Positions 1 to 8,219 of a stretch of DNA of 64,000 nucleotides are shown piece by piece. Under the pieces are notes generated by a model, which had not been told where the DNA came from, did no database searches, and worked only from the letters and a program-made list of their open reading frames with translations. A program made the translations under genes and the position numbers. The DNA is from CAZMGB01 sp964565775 (GTDB lineage: Bacteria > Chloroflexota > Dehalococcoidia > DSTF01 > JALHUB01): NCBI GenBank assembly GCA_964565775.1, contig CAZMGB010000005.1:62001-126000 (forward strand), given 5' to 3'. Positions within the stretch are counted from its first letter, which is position 1; each line of letters starts with the position of its first letter.

Positions 1-2
1 AC

Positions 3-353
3 GAGACGGCAGGTCTGGGTCCCGAGGACCTGGACGTGGTGGAGATACACGACTGCTTCGCTACCGCTGAGATGCTCCACTACGAGAACCTCGGCCTTGT
101 GCCGGACGGTGAGGGACCGCGCGCCCTCAAGGAGGGCAAGTTCGACATCGGCGGCGACGTGGCGGTAAACGCCAGCGGCGGCCTCATCTCCAGAGGCCAC
201 CCGCTGGGAGCCACCGGCGCCTGCGGCATCAGCGAGATCGTCTGGCAGCTCCGGGGCGAGTCGGGCGGTCGCCAGCAGCCGGGGGCGAAGGCAGGTGCCG
301 CCCATGTCATCGGCCTCACCTCCGCCTGCACGCTGAACGTCATGACCAAGTAG
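3..353 (+). CDS. Thiolase / SCP-2-like thiolase, C-terminal part (5' truncated by window)
   Basis: The reading frame is open from base 3 with no start in the window and ends at TAG 351-353, so only about 116 C-terminal residues are present. It shows the thiolase C-terminal signature: an EIHDCFA segment, then NASGGLISRGHPLGATG, which contains the active-site His of the GHP motif, and near the end a TSACTLNVM segment. EIHDCFA and a short tail are typical of the SCP-x/lipid-transfer-protein group of non-decarboxylating thiolases that cleave 3-ketoacyl-CoA. It fits the acyl-CoA dehydrogenase and hydratase genes further along. Substrate cannot be told from this fragment. Confidence 0.9.
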   Translation, partial: ETAGLGPEDLDVVEIHDCFATAEMLHYENLGLVPDGEGPRALKEGKFDIGGDVAVNASGGLISRGHPLGATGACGISEIVWQLRGESGGRQQPGAKAGAAHVIGLTSACTLNVMTK

Positions 354-379
354 CCTGGCCAGCCGCCACTGACATCGAT

Positions 380-412
380 GAGGTCGGCCCTGGAGCCACC
401 GGGGCCGACCTC
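380..412 (+). terminator. Hairpin after the thiolase gene, possible terminator
   Basis: Perfect 11-bp inverted repeat (arms 380-390 and 402-412, GAGGTCGGCCC paired with its complement) 27 bases after the thiolase stop. There is no T-run behind it, so it is a stable 3' hairpin and only a weak candidate for intrinsic termination. Confidence 0.4.
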
Positions 413-504
413 GGCTGTTCGAGACGGCGAGTACCGGCTGCCTACAACGGTCCGTGTTCTCGGACCGAGGCATACCTTGGCGCGGCCCCTTGTGAATTGT
501 GCGC

Positions 505-533
505 TTGACGGAGGATCGGTCAGCGCATACCAT
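505..533 (+). promoter_or_regulatory. Sigma70-like promoter of the riboswitch-glycosyltransferase unit
   Basis: TTGACG (505-510) is followed by a 17-base spacer and TACCAT (528-533). The predicted transcription start near 540 lies about 12 bases before the first paired element of the c-di-AMP aptamer, which is where a leader promoter is expected. Confidence 0.55.
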
Positions 534-551
534 AGTGGCCGAGACAACGAA

Positions 552-676
552 GTCGCCGAGCCCGCATCGGCGGGGCGGGGGACCCACTTCTGGGGTTAAT
601 CCCGACTGCGTTGGGAAGGGCAGCCTTTCAGCCCTAACCCGTCAGCTAACCCCGTAGGCGTTGGAAAGGTCGCGAC
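552..676 (+). promoter_or_regulatory. Cyclic di-AMP riboswitch (ydaO-yuaA type)
   Basis: The leader contains the conserved ydaO blocks in order: GCCGAGCCCG, GGGGGACCCA, TGGGGTTAATCC, a variable hairpin AAGGGCAGCCTTTCAGCCCT, then AACCCGTCAGCTAACCCCGT, GGCG and GGAAAGGTCGC. Closing stem P1 is GTCGC (552-556) with GCGAC (672-676). This is the aptamer class that binds c-di-AMP and usually sits before cell-wall, potassium or osmolyte genes. Here it precedes a membrane glycosyltransferase on the same strand with no gene between. The 3' P1 strand overlaps a possible terminator stem, which suggests transcriptional control. The identity of the aptamer is well supported by conserved blocks; the sign of regulation is not. 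Confidence 0.9.
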
Positions 677-697
677 TCAGCCGAGGGCGGCCTTTCT
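668..697 (+). terminator. Possible riboswitch expression-platform terminator
   Basis: GGTCGC (668-673) can pair with GCGGCC (687-692), with an inner CTC/GAG helix, followed by TTTCT (693-697). The left arm shares bases 672-673 with the P1 strand of the c-di-AMP aptamer, so aptamer P1 and this hairpin should compete. The U-tract is short; this is an inference from pairing by eye. Confidence 0.4.
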
Positions 698-728
698 GCG
701 CATTCTCCGCCCCGGCGCAATCGTGCCT

Positions 729-2402
729 ATGCGCCAAGAACTCGCAACGTCACGACTGCCGACCGAGGCCATGGCCACAGCGGCTGTGCGCACCTTGCCA
801 CCGACCTCCACGGCGTCGGAGGCGGCCGTCCTGCCATACCGGCTTCTGGCGCAGGCCCAAGCCGTCGCCTCTGCTCCTCCGCTCCAGGGCTCCGTTGGCA
901 CTATCGCGATACCGGCGCCGCGCGAGAGGCCGGCGGAACGTCGCGCCCGCCGGCGCGCCATCCTCCAGCGGGCGCTGGAGATCCTGCCGGGCGCCGCCGC
1001 CCTGGCGGTGATCACGTCTCTAGCCTGGGGCTGGCTCCGGGCGCCCCTGCCCGTGGCCGTCGCCCTGGTGGCCTTCGACTCCTACTGGGTCTGGCGCTCC
1101 TTCAACACCGCGTTTCACGCCTTCAGGGGCTTCTTCCTCTTGCGGCGCCAGGCGAAGATCGACTGGCGCCAGCGGTACGAGGAGGAGGCCGCCCGCGGCC
1201 AGGCCTTCCTGGCCTGGGGGGATGTCCAGCATGTCGTGATCATCCCCAACTACCAGGAGAGCCTGGACAAGATGCGGCCCACCTTGGACAGCCTGGCGGC
1301 TCAGCAGGAACCGCAGCGGCTTATTATCGTGTTGGCCATGGAGGAGGCCGAACAGGGGGCCCGGGACAAGGCGGCCGCTCTCTGCCACGAGTACGCAGCG
1401 AGGTTCGGACACGTCCTTGCCACCTTCCACCCGGCGGACTTGCCCGGGGAGGTGCGGGGCAAGTCGTCCAACGAGGCGTGGGCGGCGCGCGAAGCCCGCC
1501 GACTCCTCGTGGACCAGATGGGTCTGGACCTGGAACACCTCACAGTGACGAGCTGCGACGCCGACACCATCTTCCACCCCAGCTACTTCTCCTGTCTCAC
1601 CTACAAGTTCGCAACGAACCGCTATCGCTACCGCCGCTTCTGGCAAGCGCCGATCTTCCTCTACAACAACATCTGGCACGTGCCGGCACCCCTGCGCGTT
1701 CCCAATTGCCTCGCCGGCCTCAACCACCTGGCACGGCTGTGTCGAAAGCACCGCATAGTCTTCCCCCAGTCCTGCTACAGCCTCAGTTTTCAGATGGCTG
1801 ACCAAGTGGGGTACTGGGACGTAGACGTGGTGCCCGAGGACTGGCACATGTTCCTCAAGTGCTTCTTCACCTTCGGCGGAAATGTGGACGTGGAACCCAT
1901 CTACCTGCCCTTGGGTAACGACGGCCCCCGCTCCGACGGCTATTTCCGCACCTTCTGGAACCACTACCAGCAGGCCCGCCGCCACGCCTGGGGCGCTACC
2001 GACATCCCCTACGCGATCCTCCAGTCGTTCGAGCACCATGAGATCCCCATCATGCGTCGCCTGCGCCGTACCTGGAGCGTATTCGAAACGCACTTTCTGT
2101 GGTCCACACAGTGGTTCATCATCACCCTGGGCGCGGGAGCAATGCCCAGGTGGTTCGAGCACATGTCTGAGAAGATCCTATTCCCCTGCATGCTGCCCCT
2201 CATCGTGCTCATCGTGCTCGACACCATCATGCGTCCCAAGCCGCCGCGCGACTTCCGCTGGTGGCTCTTCCCCGTCCAGTACGCCCAGTGGTTCCTCATG
2301 GCGCCGATCACCTTCCTCTTCATGGCCCTTCCCGCCCTGGACGCGCAGATGCGCCTCATGCTGGGCAGGCGCCTGGAGTATCGGGTGACTGAGAAGGCGT
2401 GA
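729..2402 (+). CDS. Membrane glycosyltransferase, family 2 (riboswitch-controlled)
   Basis: About 557 residues. A proline/alanine-rich cytosolic tail of roughly 80 residues is followed by two membrane segments, a GT-A catalytic domain and two more hydrophobic segments near the C terminus. The catalytic domain shows VVIIPNYQES at its start, the metal-binding SCDADT, an acidic PEDWHMF segment and QQARRHAWG, resembling the D, DxD, ED and QxxRW pattern of processive GT2 enzymes. It probably transfers sugars to a lipid or polysaccharide at the inner face of the membrane. GTG 723 and ATG 771 are alternative starts; none has a strong ribosome site. It follows a c-di-AMP riboswitch, tying it to envelope or osmotic control. 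Acceptor unknown. Confidence 0.8.
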   Translation: MRQELATSRLPTEAMATAAVRTLPPTSTASEAAVLPYRLLAQAQAVASAPPLQGSVGTIAIPAPRERPAERRARRRAILQRALEILPGAAALAVITSLAWGWLRAPLPVAVALVAFDSYWVWRSFNTAFHAFRGFFLLRRQAKIDWRQRYEEEAARGQAFLAWGDVQHVVIIPNYQESLDKMRPTLDSLAAQQEPQRLIIVLAMEEAEQGARDKAAALCHEYAARFGHVLATFHPADLPGEVRGKSSNEAWAAREARRLLVDQMGLDLEHLTVTSCDADTIFHPSYFSCLTYKFATNRYRYRRFWQAPIFLYNNIWHVPAPLRVPNCLAGLNHLARLCRKHRIVFPQSCYSLSFQMADQVGYWDVDVVPEDWHMFLKCFFTFGGNVDVEPIYLPLGNDGPRSDGYFRTFWNHYQQARRHAWGATDIPYAILQSFEHHEIPIMRRLRRTWSVFETHFLWSTQWFIITLGAGAMPRWFEHMSEKILFPCMLPLIVLIVLDTIMRPKPPRDFRWWLFPVQYAQWFLMAPITFLFMALPALDAQMRLMLGRRLEYRVTEKA

Positions 2403-2516
2403 GGCCTGCCCACCAGCCGACTTCCTCCTAGCGCCTGCGTGCTGTATCCTGAGGTGTGGCTTCGGCCCGTGTTTCCGCGGGCCAGACCCAGGCCCCGAGG
2501 AGGCGCGCAAGCCCGC

Positions 2517-3332
2517 ATGGCAACGGATCGACGGTCTCTGCAGCTCCTCTTTCTCGGCTCCGGCAACGCCTTCGCCCCCCAACGTTACTGGAACTCCTTC
2601 CTACTCAACGACCGCTACCTGTTCGAACCCTCACCCGTCGCGCTCCCTCACCTCAAGATGCTGAACAAGGACCTGCACGCCATCGACGTCGTCTTCATCA
2701 GCCACTTCCACGGCGACCACTTCTTCGGCCTGCCCTTCCTCCTCCTGGAGTACGGCGAGCTGAACCATCGAACACGAGACCTGGTCATCGTTGGGCCGCG
2801 AGGGCTTCAAGAAAAAGTGGAGAGCGTAACCGAGGCCGGCTTCCCGGGCCTCCTCAAGAAGAGCAACACGTATCGGCGCCGCTACCTGGAGGTGGACGAG
2901 AACGACGAGCAGAGGGCCTGCGGGCTCACCTTCCAGGCGGTGCGCGTAGAGCACGTGTCGAACCTGGAGTGCTACGGCTTCCAGGTGCGGCTCAACGGGA
3001 TGACGCTCGCCTACAGCGGCGACGCCGCCCTCTGCGACGGGGTCTGGCGGCTCGCCAGGGGCGCGGACGTCTTCGTCGTCGAATGCTCCTCCTGGGAGGC
3101 CATGCGCGGCCTTCACATGAGCCCCGACGACGTCCGCAAGCTACGGAAGCAGACACCGCCCGAGATGTCCATCATCCTCACGCACATGGACGCCGGCAAG
3201 TGGGATTTCAGCGCGGACGGCATTCAGCTCGTCGAAGACCTGGCGACCTACACCTTCCGAGCAGGGGAACGGCCACCGCGACGACGGCGTATTCATACTG
3301 CCGAAGCTCTGGAATATAAGAAGTTAAAATAG
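2517..3332 (+). CDS. MBL-fold metal-dependent hydrolase (RNase Z-like)
   Basis: About 271 residues from ATG 2517, which has GAGGAGG at 2497-2503; GTG 2439 would add 26 unconserved residues. The metallo-beta-lactamase signature SHFHGDHFFG supplies His63, His65, Asp67 and His68. Later metal ligands are likely in AYSGDAA and ILTHMDAG. The N-terminal LLFLGSGNAF and overall layout resemble the RNase Z/arylsulfatase-like branch of the superfamily. True RNase Z has an exosite arm that I do not recognise, so tRNA processing is not claimed. It follows the glycosyltransferase by 114 bases and could be co-transcribed with it. Confidence 0.75.
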   Translation: MATDRRSLQLLFLGSGNAFAPQRYWNSFLLNDRYLFEPSPVALPHLKMLNKDLHAIDVVFISHFHGDHFFGLPFLLLEYGELNHRTRDLVIVGPRGLQEKVESVTEAGFPGLLKKSNTYRRRYLEVDENDEQRACGLTFQAVRVEHVSNLECYGFQVRLNGMTLAYSGDAALCDGVWRLARGADVFVVECSSWEAMRGLHMSPDDVRKLRKQTPPEMSIILTHMDAGKWDFSADGIQLVEDLATYTFRAGERPPRRRRIHTAEALEYKKLK

Positions 3333-3338
3333 TATAAT
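3333..3338 (+). promoter_or_regulatory. -10 element TATAAT before nuoI
   Basis: A perfect TATAAT in an unusually AT-rich patch directly after the hydrolase stop codon (TAG 3330-3332), about 70 bases upstream of the NuoI start. No convincing -35 hexamer is seen, so it is supported by the -10 match alone. Confidence 0.45.
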
Positions 3339-3408
3339 CTTACTCGAATCCCAGGATCCCCTCTAACCTTCCGGCACGATATCCTGAACGCCGGAACGAG
3401 GTGGTGAC

Positions 3409-3954
3409 GTGTACGGACTGGGCATATTGAAAGGGATGCTTGTCACTTTCAAGTACCTCTTCCGCACGCCCGTCACCGTCCAGTACCCGGAGGAGGTACG
3501 CCCGATCCCCCATCGGGCGCGGACGAACCTGGTCTGGTTCGAGGAGCGCTGCACCGGCTGCAGCACCTGTGCCCAGGCGTGCCCCGACGGCTGCATACTC
3601 GTCGCCACCTCGCCCCGCGGGGACGGCAGCCTCAACGTCGACCGCTACGAGATCGACTTCCGCCTCTGCATGTACTGCGGCCTCTGCAGCGAGGCCTGCC
3701 CCTACCACGCGATCCAGCCGGGCGGCACGTTCACGGACGCGGTCTACGTCTTCGACGAGATGTACAAGAACAAGGACGAGCTCAGGGCGCTTGCAGGCGA
3801 GTACCTGCGCGAGCACGACTTCACCTACCCGCACGGCCTGACGGCGCCGGACGACATAGTGAAGAAGATCCTGTCGGGCGAGTACGCGGAACGCTCACCG
3901 GTCGCCGCACCTGGGCCCGAGCCCGAGCCGGCAGCCGTAGGGAGCGAGGAGTAG
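3409..3954 (+). CDS. nuoI: NADH-quinone oxidoreductase subunit I-like, 2x[4Fe-4S] protein
   Basis: 181 residues from GTG 3409, with GAGG at 3398-3401. Two CxxCxxCxxxC clusters are present at Cys48/51/54/58 and Cys87/90/93/97, the second followed by PYHAI as in NuoI. The N-terminal helix and the C-terminal FTYPHGL segment also fit the complex I subunit that holds clusters N6a and N6b between the peripheral and membrane arms. The next gene, 2 bases later, is NuoG-like. No other complex I subunit lies in the window, so this pair is either split from the main nuo operon or forms a separate electron-transfer unit. The Pro/Glu-rich tail is probably disordered. Confidence 0.85.
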   Translation: MYGLGILKGMLVTFKYLFRTPVTVQYPEEVRPIPHRARTNLVWFEERCTGCSTCAQACPDGCILVATSPRGDGSLNVDRYEIDFRLCMYCGLCSEACPYHAIQPGGTFTDAVYVFDEMYKNKDELRALAGEYLREHDFTYPHGLTAPDDIVKKILSGEYAERSPVAAPGPEPEPAAVGSEE

Positions 3955-3956
3955 CG

Positions 3957-6656
3957 GTGGTCAGGATCACGATCGACGGGCGGGAGATCGACGCCCCCGA
4001 GGGCGCCCCCCTGGTCGAGGTCATCAACCAGAACGGCTTCTACGTCCCCCAGTTATGCTACCTCGAGGGCCTCCCGCCCCACGCCGGCTGTCGCATGTGC
4101 CTGGTCGAGATCGAGGGGGCCCGTGGTCTTCAGCTCGCCTGCACCAGCAAGGTGGCAGCGGACATGGTGGTCCGCACCAACAGCAAAGAGATAGCGGAGA
4201 CGCGTAAGGCCGTCCTCTCCATCATCAACGCCAACCACTCCGACCGCTGCCTCACCTGCCACCGGCGCGTCAAGTGCATGCCCGGCGACACGTGCCTGCG
4301 CGACGACGTCGTCACCCACCGCTGCGTTACCTGCTCCAAGAACTATCGCTGTGAGCTCCAGACCACCAACGAGCTGGTGGGGATGGCGAAGTACGAGCCC
4401 TGGGTCGGGGAGAACCGTACCTACTACCAGGCCGAGCCACCGGAGCCCGACCGCGCGAACCCCTTTTTGGAGTTCGACCCGCAGATGTGCATCATCTGCA
4501 CCCGCTGCGTGCGCGCCTGCGACCAGATCCGCCACACCGGCGCCATCACGCTCGCCGGTCGCGGCGAAACCACGCGCATCGCCTTTGGCGTCGGCGGCCC
4601 CATCCACGAGTCGAACTGCGACTTCTGCGGCGCCTGTATCGACGTCTGCCCCACGGCCACCCTCATGGAGCGGCCCAACAAGTGGATCGGCCGCACCGAC
4701 GAGTGGGTTTCCACCACCTGCAACTCATGCAGCGTCGGCTGCACCATCAGCCTGAGCGTACGCAACGGCATGGGCGTCATCGTGCGGCCGGACCCCCTGA
4801 ACCCGGTGAGCTTCGACCAGATCTGCGTGCGCGGCCGCTTCCACTATGACGCCGTCGAGGACAAGGAGCGCCTCTCCTCACCCATGCTCAGGGTGGACGG
4901 CCCGGCCGAGCCAGGCGGCCTCGGTGCGTTGAGGCCGGCATCGTGGGAGGAAGCGCTGGATACCGCCGTTGAGCGGCTGGCTCGCATCCGGGAGGAGCAC
5001 GGGGCGGGCGCCATCGCCTTCCTGGGCTCGCCCATCTTCACCAACGAGGAGAACTACCTCGTACAGAAGCTCGCCCGCGATGTGATCGGCAGCAACAACG
5101 TCGACTTTGCGGCAGGGCCGGTGGCCCGCGCCGTCGCAGGGGCATTGCGCGGAGCCTTCGGCATGGAGGCGCTGCCCGCCGATATGGCACGCATAGCCAC
5201 GGCCTCGACGATCGTCGTCATCGCCGGCGATCTGGAGTCGAGCCATAACGTGGCGGCGCTGCGTGTGAAGGACGCCGTGGTCCGAAACGGCGCCCGCCTT
5301 ATCGTCGTCAGCCCGCGCTACGGCGAGCTGTGCGACTTCGCGTCCGCCCCAGGCGGCTGGCTGCGGCCCCGGCCCGGCGGCGAGGCGGAGGCCGTCCAGG
5401 CACTGGCGCGCGCCCTGGCCGCCCGTCCGGACGTGCCTGAGCCCGCCGGCGTGTCGGGACTCGATGCGCTGAAGACTGGCGACGGCGACGCCGGAGGCGC
5501 GGAACGACAGCGCCTGGAGGAAGCTGCGGCCCTCCTGGCGAAGGCGGCCGGCGACCAGGAAGGTCACCTGGCGATCATCTTCGCGCCGAATCCGATCGGC
5601 GCCTTGACGGCGGGCGAGACGGCAAGAGCGGCCGCCAACCTGGCCCTCGTCTGCGGCGGCGTGCCGGAGGCCGCCGACTCGCTCCACGTCCTGCCCACGG
5701 AGGCCAACGTCAACGGCGCCCGCGACATGGGCCTCGCGCCGGACATGCTGCCCGGCCTTCGCCCGCTGGAGGACGCCAGCGCACGCGGCCTGGCCTTCGG
5801 CGAGATGCTCTCGGCGATTGAGGACGGCCGCATCAGAGCGCTGGTCATCGCCGGCGACGATCCTCTCCTCCACGCGCCGAACCGGTCGTTCGTCGAGGAG
5901 TGCCTGGAGAGGCTGGAGTTCCTGCTCGTCATCGACAGCCTACCGACGGACGCGGCTCGGAAGGCCCACGTGGTCCTGCCCGACGTGCCTACCTACGCCA
6001 AGGACGGGACATACACGAGCGCCGACCGCCGCCTCCTGCGTCTGAAGGCGGCGCTGTCGCCGCGGGGAGGGGCGCTGCCTGCCTGGCGCTCGCTGGTCGA
6101 GCTGGGGCGGCGTTTGGTCGAGAGGCTATCGGTGCAGGGAGTGCGGTTCGACTACGAGGGTCCGGCGGAGATAATGGCCGAGATCTCTTTCCTCGCCCCG
6201 GCATATCACCAAGCGCACCAGTACGATTCCTTCCTCTCGGGCAAGACGCGCGTACTGCCGCAGGAGGCCCCATCGCAGGGGGTGCTCCAGGCCATCGCCC
6301 CGGCCGTGGCTCCTGCCAGCGACGGCTTGGTCCTGACCACAGGTCGCAGCCTCTACACCAGCCTGGAGGGCGCCGGCATTCATTCGCCCGAGGCCGATAA
6401 GCTCCACCGCGAGGAGTTCGTCGAGATCAACCCGGCCGACGCCACCGACCTCCGCATCAGCGACGGCGACGAGGTCGTCCTCGTCAACGGCCGCGCCGAG
6501 CTGCCCATCAAGGCCCTTCTCACCGAGGCGGTGGCGCCCGGCACGGTCTTCGTGCCTCTGTACTACGATGGCGGCGCCGTCACCGCCCTCTTCCCCTCCG
6601 ACGACGGTGCGCCCCTGCTCCCCCGTGTGAGGGTAGCCGTCCGCACCCCTGCCTGA
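3957..6656 (+). CDS. nuoG: NADH-quinone oxidoreductase subunit G-like iron-sulfur/molybdopterin-fold protein
   Basis: 899 residues from GTG 3957, with GAGGAG at 3946-3951. Domains in order: a [2Fe-2S] plant-type domain with Cys34, 45, 48 and 62; a His-Cys3 region (His94, Cys98, 101, 107); two ferredoxin clusters (Cys178/181/184/188 and 221/224/227/231); a further cluster CNSCSVGC at 255-262; a molybdopterin-oxidoreductase fold; and a C-terminal dinucleotide-binding domain ending near VFVPLYYDGG. This is the NuoG/formate-dehydrogenase-alpha layout. Unusually, the CxxCx5C element occurs twice (98-107 and 123-132, the latter running into CELQ), adding about 25 residues with extra cysteines. It forms an operon with nuoI. 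Role in complex I is likely; a formate-dehydrogenase-like role is the alternative. Confidence 0.85.
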   Translation: MVRITIDGREIDAPEGAPLVEVINQNGFYVPQLCYLEGLPPHAGCRMCLVEIEGARGLQLACTSKVAADMVVRTNSKEIAETRKAVLSIINANHSDRCLTCHRRVKCMPGDTCLRDDVVTHRCVTCSKNYRCELQTTNELVGMAKYEPWVGENRTYYQAEPPEPDRANPFLEFDPQMCIICTRCVRACDQIRHTGAITLAGRGETTRIAFGVGGPIHESNCDFCGACIDVCPTATLMERPNKWIGRTDEWVSTTCNSCSVGCTISLSVRNGMGVIVRPDPLNPVSFDQICVRGRFHYDAVEDKERLSSPMLRVDGPAEPGGLGALRPASWEEALDTAVERLARIREEHGAGAIAFLGSPIFTNEENYLVQKLARDVIGSNNVDFAAGPVARAVAGALRGAFGMEALPADMARIATASTIVVIAGDLESSHNVAALRVKDAVVRNGARLIVVSPRYGELCDFASAPGGWLRPRPGGEAEAVQALARALAARPDVPEPAGVSGLDALKTGDGDAGGAERQRLEEAAALLAKAAGDQEGHLAIIFAPNPIGALTAGETARAAANLALVCGGVPEAADSLHVLPTEANVNGARDMGLAPDMLPGLRPLEDASARGLAFGEMLSAIEDGRIRALVIAGDDPLLHAPNRSFVEECLERLEFLLVIDSLPTDAARKAHVVLPDVPTYAKDGTYTSADRRLLRLKAALSPRGGALPAWRSLVELGRRLVERLSVQGVRFDYEGPAEIMAEISFLAPAYHQAHQYDSFLSGKTRVLPQEAPSQGVLQAIAPAVAPASDGLVLTTGRSLYTSLEGAGIHSPEADKLHREEFVEINPADATDLRISDGDEVVLVNGRAELPIKALLTEAVAPGTVFVPLYYDGGAVTALFPSDDGAPLLPRVRVAVRTPA

Positions 6657-6695
6657 GCCGTTGACGGCCCGAAGCGCGTCCGGTAGCTTCTAAGA

Positions 6696-7679
6696 ATGAC
6701 CGTCCGTTCGCTCATTCTTCTGCTGCTCCTGGGCGCAGCCTGGGGCGCGTCCTTCCTCTTCATCAAGGTGGTGGTCGATGAGTCCTCCCCCTGGGTGGTG
6801 GCGGAGGGGCGCATCCTCTTCGGGGCGCTCGCCCTCGCCCCGATAATAGCCCTGCGCCGGTCTCACGTGGCCCGCCTGCGGCCGATGCTGCCACAGGTCG
6901 CCATCGTCGCCGTCTTCGGCAGCGTCCTGCCGTTCCTCCTCATCTCCTGGGCGGAGATCCACATCGAGAGCGGCATCGCCTCGGTGCTGAACTCGACCAT
7001 GCCCCTGTTCACGGGCCTCTTCGCGGCCATCTTCCTCATGGACGAGCGGCTCGACATCTCCCGCTCCCTGGGCCTGCTCCTGGGCTTCGTGGGCGTGGTG
7101 GTAATGCGGGGACGGGCTATAGCCGACGTCACGGACTCGGCCGCCCTGGGACAGCTCGCCGTGGTGTCGGCCTCCGCCTCCTACGGCGCCACCGGCGTCT
7201 TCATCCGCTCCCGGTTCCGCGACCAGGACGCACTGACCCTCTCCGGCTTTCAGCTCGCCATCGGCTTTCTGCTGACGACGCCGTTCTTCCTGGCGGTGGG
7301 AGGAGCCTCGGAACTCGGCCTGAGCGCGAAGGCCTGGCTATCTCTCCTCACCCTGGGCATAGTCAACACGGGCCTTGCCTACATCGTCTACTACTGGCTC
7401 ATAGCCAACACGGGGAGCGTACGCGCCTCCCTCGTCGCCTACATCATTCCGGTGGTGGGCTTGATCCTGGGCGCGAGCGTGCTCGACGAGTCGTTCAGCA
7501 GCAGCGCCCTCCTGGGGTCCGCCCTCATCGTCGCCAGCATCGCCGCGGCGGCCGGAGCGCCGAACCTGATGCTCGCGCGCCTTCGTCTGCGAAGGCCTAC
7601 GTCGAGCTCGGTGCAACAGCCCGTCGCCGGCGCGGAAGCCGTCGAAGGCACCTCAGAGCACCCTCGCTCGGCGGGCTGA
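6696..7679 (+). CDS. DMT-superfamily transporter, two EamA domains
   Basis: 327 residues from ATG 6696, 39 bases after nuoG. About ten hydrophobic helices are arranged as two EamA repeats: the first begins LILLLLLGAAWGASFLFI with the typical WG-S/F start, the second near LAVVSASASYGATGVFIRS. The last 40 residues are hydrophilic, rich in Arg then Ala/Ser/Val. Members export amino acids or small metabolites across the inner membrane; the substrate is not predictable here. No strong ribosome-binding site precedes the ATG. Confidence 0.88.
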   Translation: MTVRSLILLLLLGAAWGASFLFIKVVVDESSPWVVAEGRILFGALALAPIIALRRSHVARLRPMLPQVAIVAVFGSVLPFLLISWAEIHIESGIASVLNSTMPLFTGLFAAIFLMDERLDISRSLGLLLGFVGVVVMRGRAIADVTDSAALGQLAVVSASASYGATGVFIRSRFRDQDALTLSGFQLAIGFLLTTPFFLAVGGASELGLSAKAWLSLLTLGIVNTGLAYIVYYWLIANTGSVRASLVAYIIPVVGLILGASVLDESFSSSALLGSALIVASIAAAAGAPNLMLARLRLRRPTSSSVQQPVAGAEAVEGTSEHPRSAG

Positions 7680-8219
7680 TGCGCCGGCACACAACAGGAA
7701 ACATGACCCGTGATGACGCCAGGAACTCTTGATGCGGGGGGCCGGGAACGGCACAAGAAAGGCCGCCGAGCGCTTCTGGTGGCGGGAGAAGAGCGCCCAG
7801 CGGCCGCTTGAACCTAGGAGTCAGCCATTAGCGTCCCTGCCTCCGTCCCTCACTAGGCTCACTTCTAGTTTACCGCATGCGGCCTTGCCAGGCAAGCACG
7901 TTGACGGGCCTTCAGGCGGTATGACGGAACGCTCCTCCCCGCCGGCGAAGCGTCGCGTCACGGGCCTGAAAGGCCCGTCCGTGGGGTCGCGCTGGCCTCC
8001 GTTCGCAACTTCGTGGTCGTCGGGTGGAGGTGCGCGGTCCCAATCTTGAAAACGCTCGGGGCTCTCGGTTTGTTACAAGAAGCGAGGGCCGGCTGGAGGA
8101 GAGGAGCCGGCCCTCGGTTCTGAGATGTGTGACCTCTACACTAGTAACGACGAGGACTCGGCGTCTATTACAGCGCTCCCCCCTCATGGCCCAGGGCCAG
8201 GCCGGCATCGGCGCCAGCT
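7680..8219. other. 540-base intergenic stretch with hairpins, no gene recognised
   Basis: No convincing coding frame and no tRNA or known RNA signature was found between the convergent transporter and dehydrogenase genes. It holds three inverted repeats: 7761-7805 (GGCCGC and GCGCTTCT arms with their complements, one bulge), 7960-7978 (ACGGGCCT-gaa-AGGCCCGT, similar to the palindromes found elsewhere in the window) and 8083-8116 (listed separately). An unrecognised structured RNA cannot be excluded. Confidence 0.5.
8083..8116 (-). terminator. Hairpin terminator downstream of the alcohol dehydrogenase
   Basis: Perfect 12-bp inverted repeat (8083-8094 and 8105-8116; core GAGGGCCGGCT) with a 10-base loop. 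Read on the minus strand it is followed by GCTTCTTG, a modest T-rich tail, 104 bases past the dehydrogenase stop. Confidence 0.5.

Noticed and set aside
1020..2162. Long open frame on the minus strand inside the first glycosyltransferase
   Set aside because: It is the mirror of a well-supported gene and has no recognisable motif; such shadows are common in high-GC DNA and occur all along the window.
7680..8219. tRNA or other known RNA in the transporter-dehydrogenase spacer
   Set aside because: I looked for T-arm and acceptor pairing on both strands and found hairpins only; no cloverleaf, tmRNA, SRP or RNase P signature.
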